This document shows, piece after piece, positions 34,009 to 46,994 of a DNA stretch of 64,000 nucleotides (its first letter is position 1; each line of letters opens with the position of its first letter). The DNA lies in assembly GCA_911728435.2 (NCBI GenBank), contig OU452199.1, forward strand, positions 7,946,860-8,010,859, given 5' to 3'. This stretch comes from Apoderus coryli. Its lineage: Eukaryota; Arthropoda; Insecta; Coleoptera; Attelabidae. The notes below the pieces were generated by a model. It was not told the origin of the DNA and did not search any database. It worked only from the letters and a program-made list of their open reading frames with translations. The position numbers and the translations under genes were made by a program.

Positions 34009-34254
34009 CCGTATTGTGGTCTTGCCGTTCTCTGTTCAGGGCTTGCTAGAGCTACTAGAAAGTGCTTGGATTTAGATTAACCTTCCGCGGTCGGGTCAAT
34101 ATCTGCGAAGCCCTAGCAACGTCAAAAAAAGGATGGAGCTGTCTCAGTTACCAGCAGGTAAAGTGATGCTTACACGTTTTGGGAAATGCTCTATTTTATG
34201 CGGTTTTCTAGAAGGCCATCGAACAATCTACATAAATATTACAGTGACAATTGT

Positions 34255-34350
34255 GCTGGAAGATTCTTCCCTCCTTATAGCCTAGATATTGCCCCATCAG
34301 ACTCCTATCTGTTGGGTCCACTTAAGTAAGCACTACGTGACAAAAATTTG
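34255..34350 (+). pseudogene. Mariner transposase stub
   Basis: FPPYSLDIAPSDSYLLGPLK, a stop, then ALRDKNLAL matches the mariner/SETMAR signature around the third catalytic aspartate (PPYSPDLAPSDYHLFGPLK..L). Only about 30 codons remain. Confidence 0.65.
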
Positions 34351-36680
34351 GCTCTAACGAAAAAGCCCCTCGCCTTCGGCCCGTGACATAAACCACACGC
34401 TGATCTTCTATTTGACGCGTTTTAATATGTTTTATCCTCTCTCAAGCATACCTGGTAGAAAATCAGTGTGTTCAACGTTTCCGCTATTCTCTAGGTGAAA
34501 GAATTGATTTGACTAGACCTAACATGTTTCCGGATTCGTCACTCTGCATAAGCGTGAAATATCTAAATAATAATAAAAATCAACTGCAGACAAATAAACT
34601 ATGGAGAGAAAGAAACTTCCCCATTCAAAAACAATTCTCATAAAATTTTAACACCCCATACATAGCGACCTCCGCTGGAAAAGTCAATTGTTTAAATTCT
34701 GCTGAATCTTCTAGTTTCATTCTTTAACTAGATGAAAGCTTTTAGTTATTTTTTTTTTTATTTTTCATTAAATGCAGTCGACAACGGATTTACTCTCGAG
34801 CAAAACCCGATTTTGTTGGTTTTTAAAGAAACGCAAAAACGTTTCAAATAATTAACAGTCTTTCTTCTTAAAAGCTGATGTGTTTTGTTGCACAATTTTT
34901 TAACGGCTTAATTAAAAACTTTTTACTCGCCACAACCTGATTATGATTCAAAGTAAGCCACATGCATTTTTAAGTTTTAAAATCTCGTAAAATTTTGTGG
35001 TATAGTATAATATTCTCTAGGTTTATGGAATTCTTTTTAATTAAATTTACAAATTTACTAAACAGTTGTAAATTATTACTATATTATCAATAATTCACAA
35101 CACATAAATTAGATGAAATTTGTTTGTTTATTCAATTATCTCTAGTAAACGAAATTTATGTATATTGGCTTACTTTCGCTCAAACAATTATTTCTTATTT
35201 ATTTTATTTATTTATCTAGTTTATTTATTCATCTTATACGGGCTAAAGCACATTTATTAGTGTATAACATAAAAATTACTTTTAAAATGACAGGTAGGTA
35301 TATAAGAAGAAATCAAGTGTACATTATTGAAACTGAACAACCATCATCTAACCAAAGATATTTTACAAAAGTTCAGTTGGCTCTCGAAATGAATGTGTTT
35401 GCTCCGTAATTCGTTGTTTATTATTTTACAAGAGGATAATACGAGTAGACTCAGTTGCAGTCCTCGAGGGAATAGTTCAACCTTAAAAATATGTAACATG
35501 GCTTGTAATATTCTTTTTTTCTAGTAATATAGGCTGAGATATTGATATCGAATCGAATATATCGATACATTTCTTGCGTCTCTATTAATGAAAGACAGTT
35601 GACATTTTGAGCATCAGCGTCATATTAAATGTATTTGGTTAGGTCTGCAGTTTTATATACAATTTTTTCGTCATCTCAAATACTCATATTTTATAATTTT
35701 TTGATCAAGGAAGGACATACTTTAAGCAAGAAAAAGAGAGAACATTGCCTTTACTAATATTTGGTTATGTGCCACATTTCTCGAGCAGTGCCGAGTCACC
35801 CAGGCACAGGCATATTTTGGACAAGCCTTTGGGGGATGTAAGGGAGCAGTTTTGTGTTTTATCACCTCCTTTTAAAAATACGTAAGATGCACCGAAAATT
35901 TCGAGTATCAAAAGAAAACACTGTTTCATTTCTGCTTTAACAGAAATACAAGTTCACAGTTGCCTTTGTTAGTTTTGTGTGAGTTTGTAAATTTAACATT
36001 TCAATGTCGGAACGATCTTAACAGGTGAACTAAATGACACCTTTTTGTGTGGGTAAATCTGGCAACACCGATAAAACAACGACTGCAGACTGTTTCAAAA
36101 CTACTTTTAGATAAATAAGACGAATAATTGGGGAATTTTATCGAAAGGCATCTTCTCTTATTCTTCTTTGGAAAATTGTAACTTACACACCCTGCTGGAC
36201 TTAGTTGGAGTAAAATTGTTCCTGTGAATTGCTCTTATCCATTTATTGGATATCGTAGATTCGTTGGGAAACGAAAAATCTTGTATTCATTCATTCAAAT
36301 TCTGCCAACAATCAAGAAAAGATGAGAAATTCGCGGATGCAACACTTTATTTGAAAATTTTCACCATAAACATATTCCAGCACAGTTTCCTCAACAAATC
36401 TACACATTACGCAACATGGAACATGATTAGATACTTGATTTTTCAACAAATTTAATTTACTCAACTACCACAATAATATAACAAATATTAAAACATTATT
36501 ATATCTAAAAATGTATGCGTATTTTGATTTTAATACTATACACATGACCTAAATCTGGCAGAATTGTTTTTAAATGACACAAGTTGACACATTTGGCATT
36601 CGAATATTGATTTTTTACCGTCCTCACCATCTACGTTCCGGGCGTCTGCATTTAAAGACTATTTTAAAAAACTTACCTGT
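34351..36680. other. Intergenic, mostly unrecognised
   Basis: The frame at 35158-35409 has no signature. A short motif, CGATACATTTCTTGCGTCTCTA (35565-35586; at most one change), recurs inverted at about 36892-36915 and 37209-37232, a dispersed repeat stub. Confidence 0.4.
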
Positions 36681-36689
36681 TATCCAATT

Positions 36690-36845
36690 GTGTAAACGTT
36701 TACTCTGGTAATCGTAAAGTTGCAAGTTCAAAACGGGGTCATGGAACTGTTTTTGTTATTATTGAAAACTGGGTCATTAAACTTTTTTTATTATTATTGA
36801 AATTGTAGCCCGTCTGCAATATTGTTACTCGAACGGAAAAATTTA
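36690..36845 (+). mobile_element. SINE-like repeat with TTATTA tract, copy 1
   Basis: GGTAATCGTAAAGTTGCAAG...TCATGGAAC, a TTATTATTGAAA tract and TTGTAGCCCGTCTGCAATAT match 40158-40285 in the same order. TTGCGAGTTCAAAACTC in the other copy resembles a B box, so a tRNA-derived SINE is likely. Confidence 0.5.
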
Positions 36846-36999
36846 ATTTGACGCGGATGCTAGAAATGTCAACTTTCTGTCACTAATAGAGATGCAAGAA
36901 ATGTATCGATATATCAAATGCGACAGTTTATTAAAACAGAGCTAGAACTAATGTTTTATTGAGATTACCTATACATATTATGTGCAATAATTTTGAGGT

Positions 37000-37208
37000 G
37001 ATTTCTGGTAGATGTGACATTTTTATAACCTCGGATTACCTTAGAATGTTAGCTGCAGAAGCATTTATAGTGTAAATGTGTGTATTGTGAGAGTAATAGT
37101 CTATAAGCTTCTTTATATATTGTTAGAATTAATAGCTGTTGATTTTGTATGTATTGTCCTGTAATTGGGAAACTGTTGGGCAATAAATGCTTTATTATTA
37201 TTATTATT
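37000..37208 (+). mobile_element. LINE 3' UTR stub with TTATTA tail
   Basis: GCAATAAATGCTTTATTATT (about 37179 on) repeats the tail type found at 11697-11720 and 57565-57600, preceded by a T- and G-rich 3' UTR. No coding part remains. Confidence 0.5.
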
Positions 37209-37419
37209 TCTTTCATTACTAGAGACGCAAGAAATGTATCAATATATTCCAATCGATCTCAATTTCTTTTTAAGGTTCAACTATTGTCTCGAGGATTGCA
37301 ATTGAGTGCATTGGCGGCTTGTAAGCATATAACACTGAAAAAACAATGTTTTCACAAACCTCGACCTCGATGTGTTTACATCATACAGTGTAGCCAAACT
37401 TAGTCTCGGATCCTTATTC

Positions 37420-38340
37420 TATCGGGAGAGCAGGATTCAACTATTTCTTATTTACATAAAAACAAAGCCAAGAAATAGAAAATCTAGACTTTCTTGGCAC
37501 ACACTAAATACCTACCTAATATCCGCATAATCCAAATGTTATGCATTAATTTCAAAATGTTATGAGTAATGGAAAACAAACTCCTCACAACTTCAAGTTA
37601 TTACAAGTTTGTTTTCATTTCTTCATATATAATATAATAATTTAAAATGTATTTCAAGTTCTCTTAAATTCACTTTATAGTATAAAATTCCTCTTAATTT
37701 ATTTACCTTTTCTACCTAAACCAACCTATTTTCAAGTATTATAGATTTGGTGTAAAAGTTACTGTGCACAAACGTACAACCATTTAATTTCGTTTTCAGG
37801 AGTTTAGTAATTGAAAACGAAAAGAGATTTAAATGAGAGTAGTTTAAACTCACAGTGGGTTACCTGAATTACAACTCCATATCAGATTAATGCAGAGAGA
37901 AGATGGCTATAGATATGTGATTTAACTTGCAGTTCAGTTTCGCGAGGTGTTTTTTTTTATATTAGATTCCTATAAGGAATAGTTTAGTTATTCCACAAGC
38001 GATGATTTAAGATTCATAATTGATTTTTCACACACTTTTTGGCATTAAAATTTCTCCAATATAACTGCTGAATCGTGAAATTGGCTGTTACCCAATCATC
38101 CAGCATTACAAATTAAACCTGGGGCCTGCAAACTTTGAAGCCTTAGTGCCATAATGTTTTTTTCAGTATGTTCCAACGGCCAAAACAGTTTTAATTTTTC
38201 TGCCCCTAACTATATTTGTAGAATTCTAGACTAGTCGCAAACCAAACATACTCTTTTTTGCATTTCAATTACTATTGTGTATTGGGAGATCTAATGGCGA
38301 GTAGTCATACTATGTATTGTACTATGTACTATATATTTCA
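37420..38340. other. Intergenic, nothing recognised
   Basis: No exon, motif or repeat end seen. Confidence 0.4.
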
Positions 38341-38440
38341 GCTACCCAGGTGGCGTTCGAGAAAGTTCCGATTCTGTCTAGTGTACTCCGATCACTTGGA
38401 GATGGCAGTATGTTATTGCATATAAAAACGCGAGTCAGTT

Positions 38441-39179
38441 AGTCAGTCAGTCATCGAGAAGAGCATCGCGAATGCCGAAGGCATCATTTCGAAGCTCTAC
38501 CCGATGATCTGCAGAAGGAGCAAGATGCCCTTGCAGGTCAAGCTCCAAATGGTTAAGGCAGTCGTGCGACCTGCCTTGATCTATGCCAGTTCAGCATGGG
38601 GATACGCGGCACCATCGTACCTGAAACGATTAGAGGCCACGGAGAACAAGGCAAGAAGGATGGCAGTGGGTAGACCTTGGTTTGTGTCAAACGCACAGAT
38701 CCGAAGGGACCTCAAATACGACGCCCGGAGGGACGTCATGAGGTTGAGAGCCCAGAAGGTCTTTGCAATGGCAGAGACCCATGCAAACCCACTGATTCGC
38801 GAAGCAGTTAACTACAACGTAGAATATGGTGCCAGGCGGTACCGGAGACCGAGGAGTTAACTCTGACGAAGGACTCCACAGGACGAAGAAAACAATTAAT
38901 ATTGTTTCTCTCAGGTCAGGTATACTAACCTAAATGTATGTTACAGAGTGTTTTTCTAGGCACCACCAACAGAGGACAACAGCAACAGACGACAATCAAC
39001 AACAGAAGACCACAATAACAGAGGACAATCAAAGAGGACATGGAAAAGGGAAGGTTCCCGAGCCATACTACAAATATAAGGCAGAGTTTTAGTTTGGGTT
39101 AGAGTCGCACACTACTTAGGGAAGTGGTAAGCAACTCTAGAAGTCATGATGATTTCTGTGCCTTCGCGAAATAAAAAAA
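38441..39179 (+). mobile_element. 5'-truncated Jockey-type LINE with target-site duplication
   Basis: The frame ending at 38860 reads EKSIANAEGIISKLYPMICR, RSKMPLQVKLQMVKAVVRPA, YASSAWGYAAPSYLKRLEAT, PWFVSNAQIRRDLKYD and ANPLIREAVNY. This is the C-terminus of Jockey-clade polymerases. A 300-bp 3' UTR and an A-rich end follow. AACGCGAGTCAGTT flanks it exactly on both sides (38427-38440 and 39180-39193), so the insertion is recent in relative terms. It landed just 5' of, or inside, the hAT-like copy at 39236. Confidence 0.9.
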
Positions 39180-39235
39180 AACGCGAGTCAGTTTCCGGCG
39201 TAGGAAAGGCGAAGGCAGTGAAACTGTCTATTGTG

Positions 39236-40150
39236 AATTAAAGTAACAGTAACCATAGCTGTTCTCAAAGAATATAACATTAAACGACGCTATGAATCGA
39301 AATATCTCCAAATATACAGGAAGTTTGCGGACGGAAAAATTTGAAGCCTCAAAGCGCGGACTGAGATCGCAGCAATCTTTGTTTACCAAGCGAATACTGA
39401 ACAAGAGGCTGCAACTCGCTACAGCTTTCGTGGAAAACCATTCACTGCTGGAGAAATGATAAAACAATGCTTAATTACAGGAGCCGAAGAAATATGCCCC
39501 GAAAACGTAAATGTATTTAAAAGTGTCAGTTTGTCAGCTAACACCGTGGTTCGGAGGGTGCAAGACATCGCAGAAATTATATCATCTCAACTGTCTGACA
39601 AAAATGAACATATTGAGTGGTTTTCTGTAGCCTTGGATGAATCAAGGTATGTATCAGATACTGCTCAGGTGTTGATTTTTATTCGCGGAGTAGATAAAAG
39701 CTATGAAGTATATGAAGAACTTCTTGGTATTGATACTATTCACGGCATAGCAACTGCGACAGAAAATGCCATTAATAAAAAGAAAAACTTGAAATCTCTC
39801 ACAATTGATTTAGGCAAAAATATGTGTGGTAAAAATAAAAGGTTGCACCTGTGTCAAATGCTGTAGAAAATGATGGTGGTTCTAAACCATTAGTCTTACA
39901 TTGTATCATTTAGCAACAGCCCTTTTGCGGAAAATCTTTGCCTGAAGTTGTAAAACCAGTCATATCAGTTGTTAACTTCATCAGATCCACTAGGCTGAAT
40001 CACCGACAATTCCGCGAGTTTATTGAAGCAATTGGAAAAATGACTTCCCATATCATACTGCCGTACGATGACTGTCTTGCGGAAAAGTCTTTAAACCCGC
40101 AGGGATCGAAATTTTTTTGAATGAGAAGCATCGCTCTTTTGCCGATTTAT
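39236..40150 (+). pseudogene. GTF2IRD2-like hAT transposase remnant
   Basis: Reads VTIAVLKEYNIKRRYESKYL, FADGKI, a stop, LKARTEIAAIF, then FRGKPFTAGEMIKQCLITGA and EEICPENVNVFKSVSLSANT. It continues with RVQDIAEIISSQL, WFSVALDESRYVSDTAQVLI, LHCI, FCGKSLPEVVKPVISVVNFI, and frameshifted HTAVR and LNEKHRSFADL. This is the conserved order of the GTF2IRD2/EPM2AIP1-type hAT-derived protein. At least one stop and two frameshifts kill it, and the C-terminal dimerisation domain is missing. Confidence 0.8.
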
Positions 40151-40157
40151 AAAATAG

Positions 40158-40285
40158 TTAATAACGTTAATTCTTCGTAATCGTACAGTTGCGAGTTCAA
40201 AACTCGGCAATGGAACTTTTTTATTATTATTATTACTGAAATTGTAGCCTGTCTACACATATTGTTACCTGACATGTTTATTTAA
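40158..40285 (+). mobile_element. SINE-like repeat with TTATTA tract, copy 2
   Basis: Matches 36690-36845: CGTAATCGTACAGTTGCGAG, a CATGGAAC-like block (here AATGGAAC), TTATTATTATTATTACTGAA, TTGTAGCCTGTCTAC. It sits directly after the hAT remnant. Confidence 0.5.
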
Positions 40286-40289
40286 TTCC

Positions 40290-41385
40290 ATCCATAGCTG
40301 CTGACGGTGTGGAGGATAATGCACCTGTAATAACCAAACAAGCTGGACTATTTATTATTATTATTTAAAAATATGTAAAAAAATTGTTTGGCGGTTTATT
40401 GAAAAATTAGAAAAACAGTAATGCAAAAAAAGTGAACCTCTTATAGAGGAATACATTGACACTTCTCGCTATTATCCTTGATCATTACTTGTTTTAAAGT
40501 ATTACAGTAAGTATCGTAATAATTACGTTCCAATTTAAACACATTCAGCTTTTCTTTTCCGAATGATCCAGATAATAGAATGAAGTAAATCTGGTGGCTT
40601 AATAGTGGTATAGAACTTGCAATTCAGTACATTAAAACTCCATCATATATAACAGCGTTTTTAATAATTCATTCTCTAAAATCTGAGGCGGTCTCTATTT
40701 TAAACAATAGACACCCATAGAGCGGGGAAAGAGTGAAAAGCGTATACATAAAGTATATGAGCTAGAGCTAAAAAAATAAAATAAAATTCAAAGCGGATAA
40801 TTTCATCGTGGTATACATCGCATACAGTCTCATGAAAAATTCTGTAGAGTTTCGCATATGCATCACAGTGATGGAATAAGAAATTTTCCCAGCTTATTTT
40901 ATTATTGAACGTTTTTCAGTTGGTTATTTATTCAAAGTTTTCAGCGAGAAAGAGTTTCGCATATAGCTGTGTGAGTTTGCTCTTATACTTTTTTCTGCTT
41001 CAATTTTTCTTCGTTTCCACGCTGCTGTAGTTTCTTGAAAATGTTTCGAAAGTATAGGTATTGCTTTATTATAGGGAAAGTTTCACTTAAAACTCTTATC
41101 ACAAACGCATGCTGAATTATAGATATTTATACAGTTATTTGGAAAAATCATTATTTTTTGTGTTGTTCGCTTGAATTTCTATATTAATTGACAATTTCAG
41201 TATGTAAGACATCTCAGACTTAGTTGGCAAATAAATTCGCAGCGGCTGTTCTTGAAAAATAAGTCAGCCGAAAATAGAAAAAGTTAATTGTTTTTCAAAT
41301 TAACGTTTACTACATTTGAAAGCTTAAAACTTTTCAATAAAGTTTCATATTTCTTTCAGCTTTTATATTTTTGATTAATTATACA
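40290..41385. other. Intergenic, nothing recognised
   Basis: AT-rich, no exon or repeat boundary seen. Confidence 0.4.
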
Positions 41386-41480
41386 CTGTGTCCAAGATAA
41401 GAATGGGATAGCATTGGAATCCTGGAAACAGTAGAAGTTACAAAGTCGGTTAAATTAGAGAAAAGTTGCACAATTGAAAT
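41386..41480. mobile_element. Half copy of the 58495 MITE
   Basis: TACACTGTGTCCAAGATAAG, AATGGGATAGCATTGGAAT and TCGGTTAAATTAGAGAAAAG match the left arm of 58495-58796. The rest of the element is lost in A-rich sequence. Confidence 0.75.
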
Positions 41481-42698
41481 CAACTAAATTTAATAATTAA
41501 AATTAATAAAGAAAATGAATAACAAATAAAGAAATAAATATGTAAAAATAAAAAGAGAATAAAACAATTAAAAGAATGAAAATCTGAAAGAAAATTTTAT
41601 TCAGTAATGTACAATTTAAAATAGGTAAATTAATATAATTACGAATAATTATATTAATTCCCATACGAAACTTGAATTACAATTGAAAACTGAATTTATA
41701 ACAGAGATCATATTCTACTATTCGAAATATAACTCCTTTACGTTAAAAACAAACTTTAATCTTTATTAAAAATTGATTGGAAACCAAAAGGCCTTTCAAT
41801 TAAAAAAGAATAACAAAAACTTACGGAAACTTTAACTTTAGAAAAATTCACTATTTCAGAATGAAAAATGAAATTTACTTTATCTTTATACTGATATAAT
41901 TTAGAACAAAATTAGAAAATAATTCCTAACTGTGAAAAATCCAAATCCAAAAACACATTAAAATATTTACTTTAACTTCATAAAATTGGAAATCACATCA
42001 AAACAGAACTCAAGCTAAAACGAATCTAACTTGAAAGTCCTATTGCATTTCCAAAATTGCCTCATAAAAATGACAAGTTGTTACTACAGAATGAAAAATG
42101 GCCAATAAGAAAAGAGCATTGAACATACACCCCTATAAAATACAACTACAGGGTGGCAGTAGTTTACGTCTTAGAAATAAAATACATTTTTATGTCGACT
42201 GGGATGATTGTTGTTACTTAGGTAACAAGAAACAATACGATTTTATAATGACTTCTCAATGTCCCGAATCAGCGCCTGGACAAAACCCATTGTTTTTTTA
42301 TTTGCCCTTTATATATATATTCTTTGATATGGCAAACCGTGACGCCCTCCAATTAGCTTGAGTATATAATAATAAAAGTCCGACATTTAATTTATATGAA
42401 GGTATTTCGATAATGTTGAAAGTGACCAGTGAAAGTGAAAGTAACTAAAACATCTGGTTATCTTTTCTAATATATGCATCTATATTTTCAAAGGCTCATA
42501 AAACAAACATAATATTTTCGACTAGAAAAAGGCCCTTTTCTAGGTATTTATTCTTTATCAAGTTCAAAAATGCACCCGAGATAATAAGTTTACTACTTAC
42601 AGATGTTGTATAATATTTACAAAAATATTATACTTCCAGACACGTTAGGTATCAAACTATAAAACTAAGCGAAAATATCCTAATCTACCCAAATATCT
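41481..42698. other. Intergenic, A-rich; one unrecognised frame
   Basis: 41500-42090 is strongly A-rich. The 87-codon frame 42098-42361 has no signature I recognise and is probably chance or part of a repeat containing ACAGGGTGGCAG. Confidence 0.35.
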
Positions 42699-43816
42699 AT
42701 ACAGGGTAAGACACAAGTATATATTCTATTGCCAGTGTGTCTTTGTTTTGTTACAATTTTATTTATTTCTGACATTATTTTTACAGATATAAAAAAATTA
42801 AAAGCCTTACTTTTTGAGGAGAATAAGATAACGTTTACAAATTTTCACTACTACGTTTCGTTTTTGAAAAACCATCTTCAACTTCGTTTTTTTAAATACG
42901 GCCCTGGATTATTTATTTTTGAATTTAAAGCCATTGTCAATTCAAAAATGGGTGGTATATCACATTTAATGGTTTCAACAATATTTCAGTATTTTTAGCT
43001 GTTATTTAAACTTATTCAAGACAAATCGACATAATTTCGCACTTAACTCATTGAATGTAAAGTAGTAGGTTTTGCTAAAACATTATTTATCGTTAGTCGT
43101 TAGTCACAATTATTTATTATTATTTGCCAATTTATTTCTCTCTCTGTACAATATTTGATTCTGTACGCGGTTTTTTAAATATTGTTGAAATTTTTGTGCT
43201 TTTTGAAGTTATAAAAAAGCCTCTTTCTGAGACGAATAGTGCACGCAAAAGTGCCAAGCCATGGAGATTTTTCTTGAATAATTTTGAATAACAGCTAAAA
43301 ACACTGAAAACTTATATAAACCATTACTATTATTCTATGCCATTACGTGTGATATGCCACCTATTGAAAAATCCAGGGCCGTATTTAAAAAATCAAAGTT
43401 GATGCTGGTTTTTCAAAGACTAAACGTTGTAGTAAAAATTTGTAAACGTTATCTCTTTCTCATCAAAAAGTAATAATGAGAAAGTGCTTTTAATTTTTTT
43501 ATATCGGTAAAAAAAATGTCAGAAATAAATAAAAACTAAAATTCTCGAAAACGGCTATAGAAACCAAAATGTTTCTAAATTGAAAAAAAGATTCTAAATT
43601 ATTATTTAATAGAAAGCAGAGGCCGCGCACATAAAAGTTCGAGAGTCTCAAAGTCAGTACAAACCCCAAAAATGTACCACCCTGTAGGTTTTGAAAAATT
43701 CTCATTAACCCTAGATCTTGAGTTTTGACGTGTAACAAGTTTATTATATTGTAATCCAGTATTCCTAAAGCTGTTGGAGAAAACTTACAAAATTCTGAAA
43801 CTTTGACACCCTGTAC
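42699..43816. mobile_element. Foldback MITE, about 1.1 kb, 270-bp arms
   Basis: The tips are TA-CAGGGTAAGACAC and TTGACACCCTG-TA. Arms 42755-43012 and 43274-43520 are inverted copies (ATTTCTGACATT, GATATAAAAAAATTAAAAGC, GATAACGTTTACAAATTT, TACGGCCCTGGAT, AGCTGTTATT). There is no transposase. The left arm carries a CGAAACGTAG motif copy (42851-42881), and the right arm a decayed one. Same general design as 20712-21387. Confidence 0.8.
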
Positions 43817-44520
43817 ATCAGAAACAAAGCTTCTACAAATATATGGTTGTATAAGATTTTAATAGTAAAAAATTATATTCTATAAGTTGTTCAAGTCCTG
43901 CTACAAAAACTTGACTCTCCCTGTATATCATTTTATCTTATGTATACCTTGAAAAAGATTGAGGACAGGTTGAATAATATTATTTGTAGCGAATACGGTT
44001 GACTATATTTAGAACAAAATACAGAATATACCCTTATTCACTCACTTTGCATTTGAGGCACTTTCTCTTCAGTAAATCCCATATATTTTAATAAAAATTC
44101 GCCACACATTTCCTTATTTTCATTTAGGTTTATATGTATTGGATATTTTCGTCCTAAAATAACATGGAAAAGATTTTTTTTTACCAATACTAGTATACGA
44201 AACAAGATATTTTAAAAGACAATTTTACGCCAAATAAAAAAACTAAGGACTATTTTTATATACGGTGTCCTACAACGAGCTTTCTCATATTGTGACAATT
44301 TTTTCCAAATTTTGATTAAAATTGGAGTTATACTGACAAAAGTTGTACATTTAGTGACGCCAACGCCGCCGGCAGTAAAAAGGTTCTTGTTGCTATGCAA
44401 CATACCGGAATAATGTAAATCAAAACAAAATTTTAATTATTAGAGTCAATTTATACTGGGTTTTTGGTATTATAGTGGTTTTATTAAATTTTAAAAATAT
44501 TACAACAAATATTTAAATTT
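43817..44520. other. Intergenic, nothing recognised
   Basis: Contains another CCCTGTATAT stub at about 43920. Otherwise unassigned. Confidence 0.35.
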
Positions 44521-44522
44521 GG

Positions 44523-45125
44523 CTACTTATTATAAATATTTACTGTGAAATTGAAACAATCCTTGATTATAGTGGGACTTTCTCCGTTCCCCCCATTTCT
44601 GTTAAAATTATCTGCATTTTTGACTTGACTGTTTCTATCTCCTGAAATGGTTGCTTGCTTGTTTGTAATTGATTCTTGGATATAGCCCTCAGCTACCGAA
44701 GAAGACTTCCAACCACCATCTTGCTTTAACATAGTAATGTCACCTCCAGAATGGATCAATAATGTAGCAGTTGCCCGTATATTCTCTGGTATTAGCCAGT
44801 AGCAACTTTTTCGATCATCTTGTCAATTTGGGGATACCAGCTTTTTATATACTTTCTAAAAATATTTAAATAGTCCATAACTACGAAAGTTCTGGATTTT
44901 TTTGACTTGGTATTTGGCAACACAATTAATAATTTGTTCTCTATCCTCATTTGGAAGTTCATCACATCTACAAGCCCCAGCTACTGCTATAATAAGTACA
45001 GCCTAAAATATAAATTGAAACAATTACTTATTCCAGAATTGATAAACTTCACTGTATTATAACCTACCTTCGTACACAAATAATGTTGATCTGGAGCCTC
45101 TAGTAGAAATTTCTCGATTTCACAT
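44523..45125 (-). pseudogene. Crypton-like tyrosine recombinase remnant (copy 1)
   Basis: Read on the minus strand: KFLLEAPDQHYLCTK, a 65-bp GT-AG intron (45067-45003), AVLIIAVAGACRCDEL (box with the first catalytic Arg), LPNTKSKKSRTFVVMDYLN, KSWYPQIDKMIEKVATG, then after a deletion TATLLIHSGGDITMLKQDGG and WKSSSVAEGYI. This is the eukaryotic Crypton recombinase order (GACRREEL ... TGHCFRRTSATLL ... LKRHGGWKSSTVAEGYI). The HxxR segment is deleted, so it is inactive. Interrupted upstream by the LINE starting at 45127. Confidence 0.75.
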
Positions 45126-45126
45126 C

Positions 45127-46610
45127 GTAGATTGTAGATTCTTTGTAGATTGTCTTATCGGAATCGTTTAGGCGGTTTGGACTCCCCTCACTTCGACTTC
45201 CAGAAGATCTTTTGTGAATGACTCTAATCTATGAATTGCCCAGCTGTCCCACACTTTTCATGAAGTTGATGAGTTCTCTGGGGGCTAAATTCCTTGCCTC
45301 GTCGGGTGTTAGGGTCTTTTTGCAGAAAAGTGCCATGCATTCACAGAGCACGTGTTCTGTTGTCTCTGTTGCGTCTTCGCAAAACCGACAAGTGTCGGCC
45401 TCGGCTAGGCCCATCTTTTTGAGATGGTACTTCACTGGGTGGTGTCCCGTAAAAAGGCCAGTAATTCGTCTTAGGTCGCTTCTCTCCAGTTGGATAAGCT
45501 TCCCTACGTTGATAAACCTTTTTGATTTTCTTAGTCCTGGAGTGTTCCTCCAGTAGGACTTAAGTTGTTCCTTTTCCCATCTCCGAAGTTCTTCCATCAT
45601 ATGGCTTTTTGGAAGGGCAAAGATGGGTTCCGAGCCGCAGAACGGAGAGTTTGCGCCCTCTTATGCAAGTTGGTCCGCCGCTTCGTTCCCCTCTATGCCC
45701 TCATGCCCTGGCACCCATGTCAGAGTAATCTTTTTCCCCTGAGCTGCCAGTTGCTTTAGGGTCTGTTTGCATTCCCATGCTAGCTTTGACGTGAAGGTGT
45801 AAGACCTCCGTGCTTTTAACGCAGCTTGACTGTCTGAGAGATTCAGAGAGCCTGCAATTAGGCCCGTATACTCCCATGCCTGTGTTCCCTTCTATTCCTT
45901 TTGAACCATCCGTATACCAGAAGGATGTGTTTTCTGGGAATCGTGGTTCCCCATTTAGCCATTTTTGACGGTCTCCAATGACCAATTCAAATGGTATTTC
46001 AAAATCATGTTTGCAAGGCAAAGCGTCCGACGGTTTTCTTCCTGAATCCAAAGGTATTAGATTCAGGATTCCCATGTGTCCCTCTAGATCGCCAGATTTG
46101 TATTCCATTACCTGTGCCAGTTTCAGAGCGCTAATTGCTGCCTCTTTTTTGACTAGGACAGGCAGCAATTAGCGCGTTTCCATCGCTGCTGGGGAAAGTT
46201 CGCATTGCCCCTGTTATTCCTAATCATGCAAGCCGTTGCAACTTTTGAAGACGGCATTGTGTTTTCTTAATATTAACTTTTGCCCACAATACTATTGAGG
46301 CGTATGTAACCATGGGTTTGATGACTGTTTGGTACACCCAGTATGTGAGCTTTAGCCCCCAAGTCCTACCGAGTAGCCTGTGACACGTCCATATGGCCGC
46401 TGTGGCTTTCGATATGGTTTTCTCTATATGCTGATTCCAGATTAGTCGTTTATCCAGGATTACTCCCAGGTATTTGACTTTATCCGAAAGGCAAATTTGC
46501 TCACCGCTGAGAGTGGGGTTAATAATGTCCACCTTTCTCTTTCTCGTGAATGGTCCAAACAATGTTTTTTTCGGATTGATTTCACATCGTTGTAGCACAC
46601 GAGATTTTTT
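45127..46610 (-). mobile_element. LINE with RNase H domain, 5'-truncated
   Basis: Three frames in order on the minus strand. 46598-46224 is the polymerase C-terminal part (NPKKTLFGPFTRK, DKVKYLGVILDKRLIWNQHI, TYASIVLWAKVN). 46168-45701 is an RNase H (FWYTDGSKGIEGNTGMGVYG, catalytic D in TDGS, E in TEVLHL). 45600-45229 is the C-terminal RITGLFTGHHPVKYHLKKMG and CRFCEDATETTEHVLCEC. It resembles R1/Jockey-superfamily LINEs with RNase H, and the last part is related to the LINE at 15188. Frameshifted between the frames. Confidence 0.85.
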
Positions 46611-46994
46611 TGGTTTGAAGCCATCTGACTGTCGTCTTAAAAATTGAAATATTTAGCTAAGTCATTGTAGTTTTTAACATTGACTAAATGGACCATAACG
46701 TCGATGACTTCATTTTCTTCGATAGTTCAAAAAAATACGCTACAAACATATTTTCCGAAAAAGACTCTACACATTTCTTTTGCCTATATTCCGTGAATAT
46801 GTGAGCTCATACACTTTCTTAGACTTCTCTGGACATAGATTTAATTCCACATTTTCCGCCAAGTTTCTTATTTCAGATGGTGTATATGTAAACAATTCAT
46901 AATCACTTTCAATTATATCCATTTCAAATAGTTATTCAAATATTCAATCAAAATTGACAACTAAACTTGCTTCGATTTTTTTCGTCGCTGAAAT

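Noticed and set aside
42098..42361. 87-codon frame as a gene
   Set aside because: No recognisable domain, an A-rich surrounding, and a MITE-like ACAGGGTGGCAG inside it.
45218..46172. Plus-strand frames at 45218-45556, 45565-45759 and 45978-46172
   Set aside because: They are shadows of the LINE polymerase and RNase H read on the minus strand.
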